This document shows positions 1 through 9,920 of a stretch of 64,000 bases of DNA, piece after piece. The translations under genes and the position numbers were made by a program. The notes below the pieces were generated by a model, which saw only the letters and a program-made list of their open reading frames with translations, was not told the DNA's origin and did not search any database. The first letter of the stretch is position 1. The number at the start of each line of letters is the position of its first letter. Source of the stretch: Prochlorococcus sp. AG-409-J16 (GTDB taxonomy: Bacteria > Cyanobacteriota > Cyanobacteriia > PCC-6307 > Cyanobiaceae); assembly GCA_003215655.1 (NCBI GenBank), contig QCKB01000007.1, forward strand, positions 36,862 through 100,861, read 5' to 3'.

Positions 1-2792
1 TCAGCACCGAGCAATCTTGACTGGCCAGTGATGTTCATCACCAACTCACGAGTCCTGACATACTCCGTGGCAATAGTTTCGAAAATCTTATTAAAAGCCT
101 CTTTATTCGCCTGACTCCCAAGACTGGAAACATAGTGATGAGCCAAGTCAAGGTCAACTTTTGACAAAGTCATCTCTACTTTAGAAATCAACATCCTGAA
201 AAAAGGCCATCTCTGATGCAACATCCTTAAAAGATCAAGCTGTCCAGGGTCTGCCTCAAGTTCAGCAGCGAGAGCTGTCCCCACACCAAACCAACTGGGT
301 AAAAGGAAACGACTTTGTGTCCAACCAAAAACCCATGGAATAGCTCTAAGACTAGAAAGATCCTTTGCTCCACTTTTTCGTCGAGCAGGGCGACTTGAAA
401 TCTGCAACTTACTTATCTCTTCAATTGGGGTGACCTGTTGAAAAAAAGCAACCAAATCAGGGTTATCGTGAACCAATTCCCTGTAATGATCTCGTGAGCG
501 AGCAGCAAGCCTTGTCATTAATTCATTCCAACTTGGTGTCGCATCGAGCTGATTAGTCACAAGGCTGTTCTGGAGAACCGCAGTCGTTACTGTTTCTAAG
601 TTGTAAAGAGCTAATTCTGGAAGGCTGTACTTTGATGCAAGTACTTCACCCTGTTCAGTAATTTTTATGCGCCCTTGAAGAGTTCCACTAGGCTGCGCCA
701 AAATTGCTTGATAAGCAGGTCCCCCACCCCTACCAACGGAGCCACCTCTGCCATGAAAAAGTCGCAAGGCAATACCTTGTCGACTTGCAAGATTTTGCAA
801 AGCAATTTGAGCTTGATGAATTTCCCAATTACTAGATAAAAATCCAGAATCCTTATTGCTATCTGAATAACCCAACATCAACTCTTGAAGAGGAAGATTC
901 TGCCCTCCAACCCTTGGCAGCAAATTGCGGTACAAAGGCATCGTAAAAAGCTCTTCCATTACTGAGGGAGCTCGCTGAAGATCCTCAACAGTCTCAAATA
1001 ATGGAACAACCAAAAGCTCAGAATTACCGTCAATTGAATCAACCAAACCAGCTTCCTTAGACAGTAATAAAACCTCCAATAAGTCAGAAACTGTATGGCT
1101 CATAGAAATTACATAAGTACCACAAATACGACTGCTAAACTCTTCCTGAAGTCGACGAAGCATTAAGAAAACAGCAATAGTTTCCTCAGTATTTTTTGAC
1201 CATTTCACGGATGAAGGAATTAATGGTCTTCGTGTATCTAATTCAGATGTCAACCACGAAACTCGCTCTTGCTCTTCCATATCTCCGTACGACCTGGGAA
1301 GATTTAAATGCTTAGTTATTTCATCTAATGCATCGCTATGGCGGGTACTCTCCTGACGTATATCAAGACTAGCCAAAGAGAAACCAAAAATATGAACCTG
1401 AGTAAGCAACTTATCTAGAGCTTCACAGCTCAAACCTGTACTAACCAAACTATTTCTAACAAGTTCTAATTCACTTTTAAATTCCTCCACAGATCCGTAA
1501 TGAAGAGATTGAACAACATTTGCTGTTATTGAATTAGTAGCAAAACCTTCGGGGGGAGTTTTCCAACCAGCTTCCGCAAGTTGCTGGTTGCGCTGCTGAG
1601 TCAGGCTTAATCTCTCAAGGGTATAACTCAGTTTCAAACGATATGGTTCCAACCGATATCTAGCAGCTCGTTCCTCATATACCTCAGGAAAACGCAATCT
1701 ATCCATTTCTAGAGATTCCAAAAGTGGAGCACTAACCTGGCTCCATTGCATTGAGATACTCAATTGATCTCGTAGATCTTTAACGGCCGTGATATATCTA
1801 TCCAACATCAACTTGCGCTGATAACAAGCCGTTCTCCAAGTTATTTCAGGCGTTACAGAAGGATTACCATCTCTATCTGATCCAACCCAAGATCCAAATG
1901 TACAAAAGGCTGTTTTGGGAATATTTACATCTGGATAGCTTGATGCTAATGAAGAAGCTATTCGTCTTCGTAGCTGAGGCATAGCATCAAATAAAACCTG
2001 TTGAAAATAATGCAGTGCATAATCAACCTCATCTAAAACTGAAGGCTTGAACTGATGCAGTTCATCTGTTCTCCACCACAAGCGAATTTCCTCCTCTAAT
2101 TGCAATCTCAGGCTGTCTTTTTCAGCTGAAGAAACAAGTTGATCTGATTGCAATTGCTGCAGAAGGCTCGCGACTTTACGTTGCTTATGCCGTACGGTAT
2201 GACGAACAATCTCAGTTGGATGAGCTGTGAAAACAAGCCGAATATCTAATTCCTGAAGCAATGATTCGAGTTGCGCAGGAGGGACATTAAGACTTCTCAA
2301 TCGATCAAATAACTCTCTAAAAGTCGCCGGATCAGTCTGACTTGCCAATGGCGGAGCAAAGGGATTAAAGGGTTCTTCTTGTTTATTTATATTGCTTCCA
2401 CTAATACTCTCCAAATAACTATCTTCCTCAATACGCTGCTCAAGGATATTTACAAGTTGAAAATACAAAGAAAATGCTCTTGCTGCGGCAATAGCTTCAG
2501 AAAGATCCATTTCACGAATCAACAAAACGATTGACTCACTAGTCCCTTTGACGTCAACAATATCTAGAGAAGTTGGATCACTTAATTGCTTCAACCTAAG
2601 CAGTCTTTCAGTCTGCTCGGGGGGGCATTCACTTCGAAGAACTGTCTTCCAAAGGTCTTCAACCAACTCAAGCCTTTGTTGCAGCAATCGTGAAGTGTCT
2701 TCAGCTCCAGCCTTCCCTCTGGATTGATCCAATCTCATAGCTTGAGCAGTGGGTCTAGGCATGGAGCCTTGAGCGAAATCAAACTTGGGCAT
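1..2792 (-). CDS. ppc: phosphoenolpyruvate carboxylase (C-terminus cut off by window edge)
   Basis: Carboxylates phosphoenolpyruvate with bicarbonate to oxaloacetate, the anaplerotic step feeding the incomplete cyanobacterial TCA cycle; a soluble homotetramer in the family. About 930 codons are visible. Reading the complement, the motif VFTAHPTEI with the catalytic His falls near residue 185, [12 protein letters not shown] near 300, and the glycine-rich [13 protein letters not shown] loop near 680. Family length is close to 1000, so roughly the last 60-70 residues, including the end of the C-terminal domain, lie beyond position 1. The ATG at 2790-2792 gives MPKFDF; an in-frame ATG at 2760-2762 is an alternative. 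It starts 6 bases after the gshA stop and so is probably the last gene of a trpE-gshA-ppc transcript. Confidence 0.96.
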   Translation of the reverse strand, partial: MPKFDFAQGSMPRPTAQAMRLDQSRGKAGAEDTSRLLQQRLELVEDLWKTVLRSECPPEQTERLLRLKQLSDPTSLDIVDVKGTSESIVLLIREMDLSEAIAAARAFSLYFQLVNILEQRIEEDSYLESISGSNINKQEEPFNPFAPPLASQTDPATFRELFDRLRSLNVPPAQLESLLQELDIRLVFTAHPTEIVRHTVRHKQRKVASLLQQLQSDQLVSSAEKDSLRLQLEEEIRLWWRTDELHQFKPSVLDEVDYALHYFQQVLFDAMPQLRRRIASSLASSYPDVNIPKTAFCTFGSWVGSDRDGNPSVTPEITWRTACYQRKLMLDRYITAVKDLRDQLSISMQWSQVSAPLLESLEMDRLRFPEVYEERAARYRLEPYRLKLSYTLERLSLTQQRNQQLAEAGWKTPPEGFATNSITANVVQSLHYGSVEEFKSELELVRNSLVSTGLSCEALDKLLTQVHIFGFSLASLDIRQESTRHSDALDEITKHLNLPRSYGDMEEQERVSWLTSELDTRRPLIPSSVKWSKNTEETIAVFLMLRRLQEEFSSRICGTYVISMSHTVSDLLEVLLLSKEAGLVDSIDGNSELLVVPLFETVEDLQRAPSVMEELFTMPLYRNLLPRVGGQNLPLQELMLGYSDSNKDSGFLSSNWEIHQAQIALQNLASRQGIALRLFHGRGGSVGRGGGPAYQAILAQPSGTLQGRIKITEQGEVLASKYSLPELALYNLETVTTAVLQNSLVTNQLDATPSWNELMTRLAARSRDHYRELVHDNPDLVAFFQQVTPIEEISKLQISSRPARRKSGAKDLSSLRAIPWVFGWTQSRFLLPSWFGVGTALAAELEADPGQLDLLRMLHQRWPFFRMLISKVEMTLSKVDLDLAHHYVSSLGSQANKEAFNKIFETIATEYVRTRELVMNITGQSRLLGA

Positions 2793-2798
2793 GATCAA

Positions 2799-3941
2799 TC
2801 ATCCCAAAAAGGCCTCAGAAACTTCTGAAGGAATTTCTTCTGAAGTCATTGAATGAATTCCTTCCTTCAATAAACTATTAACTGAAACGCCTAAGTCATA
2901 AGACTTAAGCCATTGCATAGCTTGATTACCTTCATCAAGGATCAAACGGAGTGGTGAAAGAGTGTCCAGTAAATCCATTTCCCTAGCTAAGGGAAGAACT
3001 TCGTCTAGCAATTCTTCAATCCAATCCCGAGCAGTGATTAGATGACCATCCCGCCAATGATGCAATTTTGCATCAAGACTTTGAAGGGCAGCTTCTTCAT
3101 CATTTTTATCGCTAAGAGAAGCTAATTCCTTTGCTGAGATTTGACTTACTTGCAAAGGGTCAAACTCCTTGGGACGTTGTAATAGAGAAAGTACCCTAAG
3201 TTCTAGCAAAGCAGTAACAGCTAGAAGAGACTGAGGGTCTGTAATAAGGTCACAAATGCGTAGCTCAATACGGTTTATATCGTATGGACGTCCAGGTCCA
3301 TTAGGGCGAACAGAAGTCCATAGGTGACGCTCGTTTTTCATAACTCCATCAGCAAGTTGCTGCTCTACCCATTTGACGTAATGAGAATGGTCTAAAAAAA
3401 GAGGTACACATTTTGGAGTTAGAGGAAATTGCCTCCATCTCTGTGAATGAAACCCAGTTGTAGTTCCGTCTAGAAAAGGAGAGCTAGCACTTAGGGCGAG
3501 AAATAAGGCTGCCTCACATCGCACAAGCCTCAACGCTGCAAAAAGCAATTCAATATCATCAAGGCCTAAATTGATATGAATACTTGCCGTTACAACTCTT
3601 GTCCCATAAGCGGTTTCAATAAATTCATGATAAGGATTTGATGGATCTGAACGTTCAAATCGTTCGCTTCCTCCTAGGCTAAGTGTGCTGCCAGGAAGGA
3701 GAGTTAGCTTTCGGGGGGCCAGCCAGTTTCGTAATCTTCTTCTTGGAGCAATTAGAGCTTCTCTTAAACAAGAGTAATTGTATTCAGGAATTGTAATGAA
3801 CTCCAGGTTCCGGTGATCCGGTTCAATTACAAATTCAGGAAGATCCTTTTTTACAGCAACTGCAACACCAACATTTTCACCATTAGTGCTTCCTGTAAAA
3901 AGCTCCACCTCAAATCCCTTTAAAAGAAATCTTTTGCTCAT
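2799..3941 (-). CDS. gshA: glutamate-cysteine ligase, cyanobacterial type
   Basis: First step of glutathione synthesis: joins the gamma-carboxyl of glutamate to cysteine using ATP, in the cytosol. The 380-residue protein matches the cyanobacterial gshA family in length and in its N-terminal GFEVELFTG segment, the central HINLGLDDIELLFAALRLVRCEAALFLAL-type helix region and the DINRIELRICDL strand that carries metal/substrate ligands in related ligases. The ATG overlaps the trpE stop by four bases (ATGA), implying translational coupling, and ppc follows after 6 bases. Linking a tryptophan gene, a glutathione gene and ppc is not an obvious pathway unit; it looks like compaction. Identification rests on family recognition, not a search. 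Confidence 0.93.
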   Translation of the reverse strand: MSKRFLLKGFEVELFTGSTNGENVGVAVAVKKDLPEFVIEPDHRNLEFITIPEYNYSCLREALIAPRRRLRNWLAPRKLTLLPGSTLSLGGSERFERSDPSNPYHEFIETAYGTRVVTASIHINLGLDDIELLFAALRLVRCEAALFLALSASSPFLDGTTTGFHSQRWRQFPLTPKCVPLFLDHSHYVKWVEQQLADGVMKNERHLWTSVRPNGPGRPYDINRIELRICDLITDPQSLLAVTALLELRVLSLLQRPKEFDPLQVSQISAKELASLSDKNDEEAALQSLDAKLHHWRDGHLITARDWIEELLDEVLPLAREMDLLDTLSPLRLILDEGNQAMQWLKSYDLGVSVNSLLKEGIHSMTSEEIPSEVSEAFLG

Positions 3942-5458
3942 AGTTCAGGAGACTCGAGGCAGGCAAGGGCCGTAAGCATTCCTCTTGCCTTGTTAAGTGT
4001 TTCTTCATATTCATTTCTAGGGATTGAGTCAGCCACAACTCCAGCCCCAGCTTGAACTTGAACCCTTAAACCACCATCCGGATGCGGTCTAACGACCATG
4101 CTCCTAATAGTAATTGCCGTATTTAATGCACCTGCCAGATCCATTGATCCATAAACCCCAGCATAAGGCCCCCTTGACTGAGGCTCTAATTCATTAATAA
4201 GTTGCATGGCCCTAATTTTTGGAGCACCACTAACTGTTCCTGCGGGGAAAGAGGCCATCAACAAATCCCATACATCCTTTCCATCAGCGAGCAATCCCTC
4301 AACTTCACTAACAATGTGCATTACGTGTGAATATTTCTCGATAACCATTAACTCCTTCACTTCAACTGTTCCAGGCCTACATACTCGGCCAAGATCATTT
4401 CTTCCTAAGTCCACAAGCATGACATGCTCAGCCCGTTCCTTTGGATCTGCTAACAGTTCCTTTTCTAGCTTGTAATCGGCCTCCTCATCTCTTCCCCTAG
4501 GGCGAGTTCCAGCAATTGGCCTAAGACTCGCGCGAATACCTTCGGAAGCAGGTTCAGCCTTAACCATCACCTCTGGGCTTGAACCAATTAATTGCCACTC
4601 TCCAAAATCAAAGAACGCCATATATGGAGATGGATTAACCATTCGTAAACTTCTATACAGATCAAGAGGGTCATGATGAACCTGAGTTTCCAAGCGTTGA
4701 CTAAGAACTAACTGAAAGACATCTCCTGCCGCTATATGTTCCCTTGCCTTTAGAACTGCATCCTCAAATGCCTGCTGAGTGCAATTACTAACTGGCCGTG
4801 ATGAAATCTCTTGTTTTAACTGCCAGCGAAGAGGCTCAGTTGCTGGCAATGTAGTCATCATTTTCTCAGAAATATTGTGAATTTGTTTTAATGCATTTTC
4901 AAACGCAATTTCCTCTGATTCCTTACCGCTGATATCTCCATAAGCCACTGCTGTGATCAAACGTTTGACCTGATCAATTATCAAGACACTATCCATAAAC
5001 ATCCATACCCCGTCAGGTGGGTCACTTTCTTGGAGTTTATGAATAGGAACTGATGCCTCTATCCAATGAATCAATTCAAAACCCCATACACCAAAAAGTT
5101 GCCCTAATGCAGGCAGACCAGGTAGGGCCTTAGTTCGATATTGAGACAACCATTTTCTAAGGCCATCCAACGGGTTGCCAACAAACTCATCAACATGGCC
5201 ATCTCGCCATTTACGAAGTAATCGGTCTCCACGCGCTGTAGCTGTCCACAAAGGATCACTAGCCACAACACTCCATCTGCCAAGCCTTTCTCCTCCTTCA
5301 ATAGATTCCAGCAAAACCCCTTGAGTCTTACCTTGACCCACCTTTAACCACGTGGTCAAAGGTGTCTCTAGGTCTGCTGGCCAACTTTGAGCGAGAGGAA
5401 TAAAGTTTGCACCAGAATTTGCGGCCTCAAAAAATAAGGCTTTATCAGGAGTAAACAT
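3938..5458 (-). CDS. trpE: anthranilate synthase component I
   Basis: Converts chorismate plus ammonia (delivered by TrpG) to anthranilate, the committed step of tryptophan synthesis. The 506-residue protein has the N-terminal regulatory region with LLES (residues 49-52), the motif that binds feedback-inhibiting tryptophan in this family, and the C-terminal chorismate-binding domain with FPAGTVSGAPK near residue 410 and the GYGGVVGYGD-like equivalent AGAGVVADS near the end. No fused glutamine amidotransferase domain is present, so a separate TrpG is needed. Start is the ATG at 5456-5458. Downstream gshA overlaps by four bases; psaD lies upstream after a 60-base gap. Isochorismate synthase and aminodeoxychorismate synthase are relatives, but LLES and length favour TrpE. 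Confidence 0.94.
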   Translation of the reverse strand: MFTPDKALFFEAANSGANFIPLAQSWPADLETPLTTWLKVGQGKTQGVLLESIEGGERLGRWSVVASDPLWTATARGDRLLRKWRDGHVDEFVGNPLDGLRKWLSQYRTKALPGLPALGQLFGVWGFELIHWIEASVPIHKLQESDPPDGVWMFMDSVLIIDQVKRLITAVAYGDISGKESEEIAFENALKQIHNISEKMMTTLPATEPLRWQLKQEISSRPVSNCTQQAFEDAVLKAREHIAAGDVFQLVLSQRLETQVHHDPLDLYRSLRMVNPSPYMAFFDFGEWQLIGSSPEVMVKAEPASEGIRASLRPIAGTRPRGRDEEADYKLEKELLADPKERAEHVMLVDLGRNDLGRVCRPGTVEVKELMVIEKYSHVMHIVSEVEGLLADGKDVWDLLMASFPAGTVSGAPKIRAMQLINELEPQSRGPYAGVYGSMDLAGALNTAITIRSMVVRPHPDGGLRVQVQAGAGVVADSIPRNEYEETLNKARGMLTALACLESPEL

Positions 5459-5518
5459 TCTGTGATCCTCGCAGCCTGTACCGCGAAGTCAAAGATACCT
5501 GAGTAATTAAAGCGTTAT

Positions 5519-5947
5519 TCAGGTGTCGAATGTATTGCGACCAGTAAACTTTAGGCTTGAAGGATCAGGATTTTGCCCTACTCGACGAGGGTTATGTCCG
5601 ACCATTTTTCTACCTTCATTAACTTTCTCAGGGAAAACACCATCCTTAGGATGGAGGAATTCTGTGTCTCCACCTGGGAAAATTCGATAAACCTTGTAAT
5701 CATCAATTCTTGGTTTAAAGGAGCGCAATTGCGTTCCCAAAGCCAAACATTGTTCTTTGCGAGCAAAATACATGAGGTTTTGACCCTCATTCATAATTGC
5801 CGCCCCTCCTGTAGGAAGCTCAAAAGCCTGGGCCTTAGTACTGGACCAGGTTATTGCGTACTTTTCCTCTGTTTCTGCGGAGTTTAATAGTCCACCGGTA
5901 CTTCCGATGCACTGTGGAAAACTACCTGTAAGCGCCTGTTCAGCCAT
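5519..5947 (-). CDS. psaD: photosystem I subunit II (PsaD)
   Basis: Peripheral stromal/cytosolic subunit of photosystem I that docks ferredoxin and stabilises PsaC. I start it at the ATG at 5945-5947 (MAEQALTG), giving 142 residues, the usual PsaD size; a longer frame reaching 6028 adds 27 residues with no family counterpart. Diagnostic stretches are [22 protein letters not shown], and [13 protein letters not shown] close to the C-terminus. Basic residues near the C-terminus are those known to contact ferredoxin. The gene follows the histidine-kinase gene on the same strand after 122 bases that hold a 16-bp palindrome and a TTGACG hexamer, so it probably has its own promoter. trpE follows 60 bases downstream. 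Confidence 0.97.
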   Translation of the reverse strand: MAEQALTGSFPQCIGSTGGLLNSAETEEKYAITWSSTKAQAFELPTGGAAIMNEGQNLMYFARKEQCLALGTQLRSFKPRIDDYKVYRIFPGGDTEFLHPKDGVFPEKVNEGRKMVGHNPRRVGQNPDPSSLKFTGRNTFDT

Positions 5948-6042
5948 AGGTACCCTCGAAAAGCGGCAATCCGTTACTAGTGAAAAGTAGCACTGTATTT
6001 TGTGCTCTATGACACTTAATGGTATCAACCTTCACACCCGTC

Positions 6043-6058
6043 AACATTGAGCAATGTT
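6043..6058. promoter_or_regulatory. 16-bp palindrome upstream of psaD
   Basis: Seen directly: AACATTG-AG-CAATGTT, 7-bp perfect arms, 85-100 bases upstream of the psaD ATG. On the minus strand it is followed at once by TTGACG, a plausible -35 hexamer. On the plus strand a run of T follows the palindrome, so it could instead act as a terminator for a plus-strand transcript, though no plus-strand gene precedes it. Operator function is an inference. Confidence 0.4.
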
Positions 6059-6069
6059 TTTTTTAGTGA

Positions 6070-7446
6070 TTAAGCCACATCAGCTATAGGGAAAAAGACA
6101 GTTAAACCACCATCTCGTCTAGTAAGCCGACCTCCTAAACTTGCCAAAAGTCTTTGAGTAGCATTTTGGCTTAATTGAAGGCTTCCAGTAGCTGGATCCC
6201 AACTGAGTACGGGTCCCAATTCAGATCTACTATCAGATTTTGCAGACCGATTATCAACAGAGTTGGGGCTTTGAGAAAGAATCTGAAGCTTCAGACGCTG
6301 TCCTGCTGGCCTCAGTAACAGTGACAAAGTTCCTCCTGGACTGAGCCCTCGGCTACTTCGTTCAATCAAACCACCCAACATCAGCTCTAAGCGTTCAGGA
6401 TCACTAAGGACCTTAGGCAAGTCCGGAGTTATATCTAACAAAAATCTTATATCTCTTCTCTCCAACTGAAGTCTCCACCCCGGATACAAAATTTGAAGCA
6501 TTTCTCCTAAATCTGTTCGAGCAAGCATTGAATTCTCAACCGGCTGACGCTGCAATTCAGCCGCATTAAAAATGAGCCCAAAACGGTCAATCTGCTCTGT
6601 ACATTCTGCGTCTATTTGCTTGAGCCTTGCAAGAACAACTTTTGGTAAACCCTTTTGTCTAAGAAGAGATCTAATTAAAGTCCTTATCGTTGCAAGAGGA
6701 GTCCTGATTTCATGAGTCAAAGCCTCTAATAAAGATATTTCCGAACTGGATTCATTATCTTTTTGTTCATTTAAAGAATTTGTCTGGACAGTTTGGAGGG
6801 TCAGGCTCGGAGCCATACCAGCAAGTCTTTCAGAAAGCCTTGGCCAAAAAATCTTTTCAACTTGAGAGTTACTTTCTAATTGTCCAAGATCTGCTAATGC
6901 CTGGCGAAGTTCTCTGGCCTGGAAGGGTTCTTCTTGATTCAGCCTTAAATCCAACATATGCAAAAGGTCACTAAGAGTGTCAGGGTCACTGCGCATTAAC
7001 AAATTCCGTTTTCCCTGTTCTCCTTGTAAAGCCAATGCAATCTGAACTTCAGGAGTAAGAATCAAAAGCAAAGGGTCATCCCCGTCATCTTCCCTTAATG
7101 GCAAACGGGTATAACAACCAGCCATCGAATCATTATTTGTGCCTTGAATAGGCCAAGCCCGACTAGGAGGCAAAAGCGAGCTTTGACGAGAATGAAGATT
7201 CTCTATCTCGTCTGGTGCCCAAACCCATCCCTTCAAATATTTGAGGAGCCTTGGTTCATAAAGTGCAGGTAAAGGAGCAGCCAACCAAAGGCCTCGACTT
7301 GGCTCTATAGGCAACAAAATATCTTCCTGCAAAGTTTCCAAGGCAGCCCACCAAAGCCTCCTAACAATTGACTCATCAACCTTTCCAGGAGGGACACCTT
7401 GTGCCATTCGTTCTTGAATAGCGATATGAGTAACTAAATCAGTCAC
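6070..7446 (-). CDS. histidine kinase-like protein with degenerate ATP-binding domain
   Basis: A 458-residue soluble protein; no membrane segments are visible. Residues about 1-230 form an unassigned sensor region. A clear phospho-acceptor H-box follows, THEIRTPLAT with His245, as in HisKA dimerisation domains. The C-terminal part looks like an HATPase fold (SDPERLELMLGGLIERSS near 350), but the N-box asparagine is absent, no DxGxG G1 box is visible, and the closing GG-L-T--FPI strand is only loosely kept. So dimerisation and phospho-acceptance look possible while ATP binding looks doubtful. The ATG overlaps the rodA stop by four bases, tying it to the cell-wall gene rodA; psaD follows. It may be a phosphotransfer or scaffold protein rather than a kinase. 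Confidence 0.8.
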   Translation of the reverse strand: MTDLVTHIAIQERMAQGVPPGKVDESIVRRLWWAALETLQEDILLPIEPSRGLWLAAPLPALYEPRLLKYLKGWVWAPDEIENLHSRQSSLLPPSRAWPIQGTNNDSMAGCYTRLPLREDDGDDPLLLILTPEVQIALALQGEQGKRNLLMRSDPDTLSDLLHMLDLRLNQEEPFQARELRQALADLGQLESNSQVEKIFWPRLSERLAGMAPSLTLQTVQTNSLNEQKDNESSSEISLLEALTHEIRTPLATIRTLIRSLLRQKGLPKVVLARLKQIDAECTEQIDRFGLIFNAAELQRQPVENSMLARTDLGEMLQILYPGWRLQLERRDIRFLLDITPDLPKVLSDPERLELMLGGLIERSSRGLSPGGTLSLLLRPAGQRLKLQILSQSPNSVDNRSAKSDSRSELGPVLSWDPATGSLQLSQNATQRLLASLGGRLTRRDGGLTVFFPIADVA

Positions 7447-8717
7447 AAGTTTTTGATTGAGATCTTGCCTCGACGGGCAACCGATTCACAAAGACCAAGG
7501 GCGATGAAATTGACTAACAATGCTGAACGCCCATAACTCATAAATGGCAGCGGAATTCCTGTAACTGGGCCAAGGCCAATTGTCATAAAGATGTTCACAA
7601 CAACCTGGAACATCAACATCGTGCCAATACCAACTACAACCAAAGACTCAAAATCTGTTCTCGCATTCCTAGCAATTATTAGTAAGCGAGCTATTAACAA
7701 TGCGAATCCCATCACTAAAAGAATGGTCCCAAGGAAACCCATCTCTTCCCCTAAAGCACTGAAAATAAAATCAGTATGCTGCTCGGGAATAAAGCGCAAT
7801 TTAGTTAATTGTCCCTGAAGTAATCCAGTTCCCCAAAACCCGCCAGAACCGATTCCTACTGTGCTCTGTAACAAGTGATAGCCGCCTCCAAGAGGATCCT
7901 TAGCAGGGTCTAAGAACAAAACCAGTCGATCTCGTTGATAATCCTTAAGCCCATGCACCCAAAGCCAAGGAGTAACTAAAGCAATACTTCCATGCAAGCC
8001 AATAGTGATCAATGAGGCAACTCTCTTCATTGGCAATGATTTATATGCAACAAAACCCATAAGAGGTATCCAAATTCCTAAAACCAAAGGGACAAGGCCC
8101 GCAATAATTGCTGTAGCAAGTGCAGAAATAACTAAAAAGGCCCATTCAAATGGCATCCCTGACCAATAAAGCATTGTGATTAACAAAGCTCCAAAAACAA
8201 GAGATGTCCCTAAGTCAGGCTGAATAAAAACCAATATCCATGGGAAAGAAATTACGGCAATTGGCCTACTCAAATCTTTTAATCGTTGAACAGGGTAAAC
8301 ATCAAGAACTGCTGCCAGGAGCAAAATCGCAACCAATTTTGCAAACTCAGAAGGTTGGACATTAATTCCTGCGATAGATAGCCATCGCTGAGCACCTAAA
8401 GCTGTGGTTCCAACTAAACGGACAGCTATCAAGCTAGCAATGGTCAATCCATATAGAGGTAAAAGAAAAGGGCGCAATCTTTCAAGAGGAACCTGAGCTA
8501 AAAAAATAGCAATTAAAAGTCCACATATCCCTGTAATCCAATGGTTATACCAATCTGCATAATCAGCCTGACGTTGTGTGCTTGCTATCAAAAAGCCAGA
8601 CAAAAAAACCATAATTATTGGGATACCCCAAAGCAAAAGATCAAAATTCTTCCATGTTTTAAGCCGCCAAAGAGGTATGAGAACCTTTCTATTACGCCGC
8701 CAATTAAAGGCCCGCAT
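7443..8717 (-). CDS. rodA: rod-shape determining protein RodA (SEDS glycosyltransferase)
   Basis: SEDS-family peptidoglycan glycosyltransferase of the elongation machinery, acting in the cytoplasmic membrane with a class B PBP and MreBCD. The 424-residue protein has about ten hydrophobic segments, the family stretch AQRWLSIAGINVQPSEFAKL, the conserved loop with QRDRLVLFLDP, GSGGFWGTG, and the C-terminal PLPFMSYGRSALL block. FtsW is the close paralogue; the GINVQPSEFAKL form and the lack of FtsW-specific neighbours favour RodA, and mreBCD lie about 53 kb away in this window. It starts three bases before the end of the mrp gene region (mrp stop at 8720) and overlaps the following kinase-like gene by four bases. 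Confidence 0.93.
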   Translation of the reverse strand: MRAFNWRRNRKVLIPLWRLKTWKNFDLLLWGIPIIMVFLSGFLIASTQRQADYADWYNHWITGICGLLIAIFLAQVPLERLRPFLLPLYGLTIASLIAVRLVGTTALGAQRWLSIAGINVQPSEFAKLVAILLLAAVLDVYPVQRLKDLSRPIAVISFPWILVFIQPDLGTSLVFGALLITMLYWSGMPFEWAFLVISALATAIIAGLVPLVLGIWIPLMGFVAYKSLPMKRVASLITIGLHGSIALVTPWLWVHGLKDYQRDRLVLFLDPAKDPLGGGYHLLQSTVGIGSGGFWGTGLLQGQLTKLRFIPEQHTDFIFSALGEEMGFLGTILLVMGFALLIARLLIIARNARTDFESLVVVGIGTMLMFQVVVNIFMTIGLGPVTGIPLPFMSYGRSALLVNFIALGLCESVARRGKISIKNL

Positions 8718-8719
8718 AA

Positions 8720-9799
8720 TTAACTTTTTAAATTAAGTAATTTAAGAACTCTGCTAGATAATTCATTAAAAGCAATTGCACTAATTGAATCAGGATTTTG
8801 GATCACTATTGGATGTCCTTGATTACCTCCTTCCTGAACCGGCATCTCCAAAGGAATTTTGGCCAGTAATGGAACCGAAGTCTCTTTAGACAACTGCTCT
8901 CCGCCTCCTTCTCCAAAAAGAGCGTATCTTCTTTCTGATTGGTCAGGAGGAACAAAGAAAGACATATTTTCTACAACCCCAAGAACGTTTACCCCAATCT
9001 GCTTGAACATTGCCAAGCCACGTCTCGCATCTTGCAATGAAACAGTCTGAGGAGTTGTAACGATGACAACCCCAGCCATTGGAACAGACTGCGCCAAGGA
9101 CAATTGCGCATCACCAGTCCCAGGAGGAAGATCAACAACAACTACATCCCTTTTACCCCAAGAAACCTGATAGAGAAACTGACGAATAATTCCATTAAGC
9201 ATTGGTCCTCGCCAAATAACTGGCTGGTTGTCATCAATCAAAAGTCCCATTGAGACCATTGCCAATCCATGACTCTGAATAGGCTCGATTCTTTGTTCTG
9301 GGCCTGCTCCAGTGACTTCTGGGGTGCAATCTCCAACACCCAACATTGTTGGAGTATTAGGCCCATAAATATCGGCATCTAAAAGGCCAACCTTGAGACC
9401 TTGTTTTGCAAAAGAACAGGCCATATTTACTGCCACAGTGCTCTTCCCAACCCCTCCTTTGCCACTACTAACTGCAATTATGTGATTAACTCCAGGAATA
9501 GGTTGTAACTGAGCCTGCTGTGCACCATGACCAGCCTGGCCTATCGGAGCTTGACTAGGCGAGGAGCCAATTTCAATCTGAACATCGCTTATATCATCAA
9601 AAGCTTTGCAAGAGTCTTGGATTTGCTGAGCAATTCGCTCGCGTTGAGCATTTGCATAATTGGGCAAATTCAAACGAACTAACGCCCTAGGTGGATTAAC
9701 ACGGATCTGATCAATCCATCCAAGCTCTAGTACTGATTTGCCGGTCCCAGAATCTTCAATGAGCCTCAAGGCTTGGGTAACTTGTTCCACATTCGTCAT
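8720..9799 (-). CDS. mrp: Mrp/NBP35-family Fe-S cluster carrier ATPase
   Basis: P-loop ATPase thought to bind and deliver iron-sulfur clusters, the bacterial relative of ApbC and chloroplast HCF101. Residues about 1-80 are a MIP18/DUF59 domain; the deviant Walker A GKGGVGKST is at 113-121, followed by DADIYGPNTP and the VVVDLPPGTGD Walker B-type strand. The usual C-terminal CxxC pair of Mrp proteins is replaced: after ENMSFFV comes PPDQ, a form I associate with cyanobacterial members. Length (359) is normal. Start is the ATG at 9797-9799. rodA begins two bases after its stop. In a photosystem I-rich cell a cluster carrier is an expected need, but the client is unknown. Confidence 0.92.
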   Translation of the reverse strand: MTNVEQVTQALRLIEDSGTGKSVLELGWIDQIRVNPPRALVRLNLPNYANAQRERIAQQIQDSCKAFDDISDVQIEIGSSPSQAPIGQAGHGAQQAQLQPIPGVNHIIAVSSGKGGVGKSTVAVNMACSFAKQGLKVGLLDADIYGPNTPTMLGVGDCTPEVTGAGPEQRIEPIQSHGLAMVSMGLLIDDNQPVIWRGPMLNGIIRQFLYQVSWGKRDVVVVDLPPGTGDAQLSLAQSVPMAGVVIVTTPQTVSLQDARRGLAMFKQIGVNVLGVVENMSFFVPPDQSERRYALFGEGGGEQLSKETSVPLLAKIPLEMPVQEGGNQGHPIVIQNPDSISAIAFNELSSRVLKLLNLKS

Positions 9800-9920
9800 A
9801 ACAACCTTACAAATAGCAAGAGCCCCTGAGGCAAAATCTTATGACGTTCCAAGAATGAAACTTGTAATTTGACCCCGAAAACTGAAAAGGTGTAAAAAAC
9901 TTTTCTCAGTACTCATAAAT

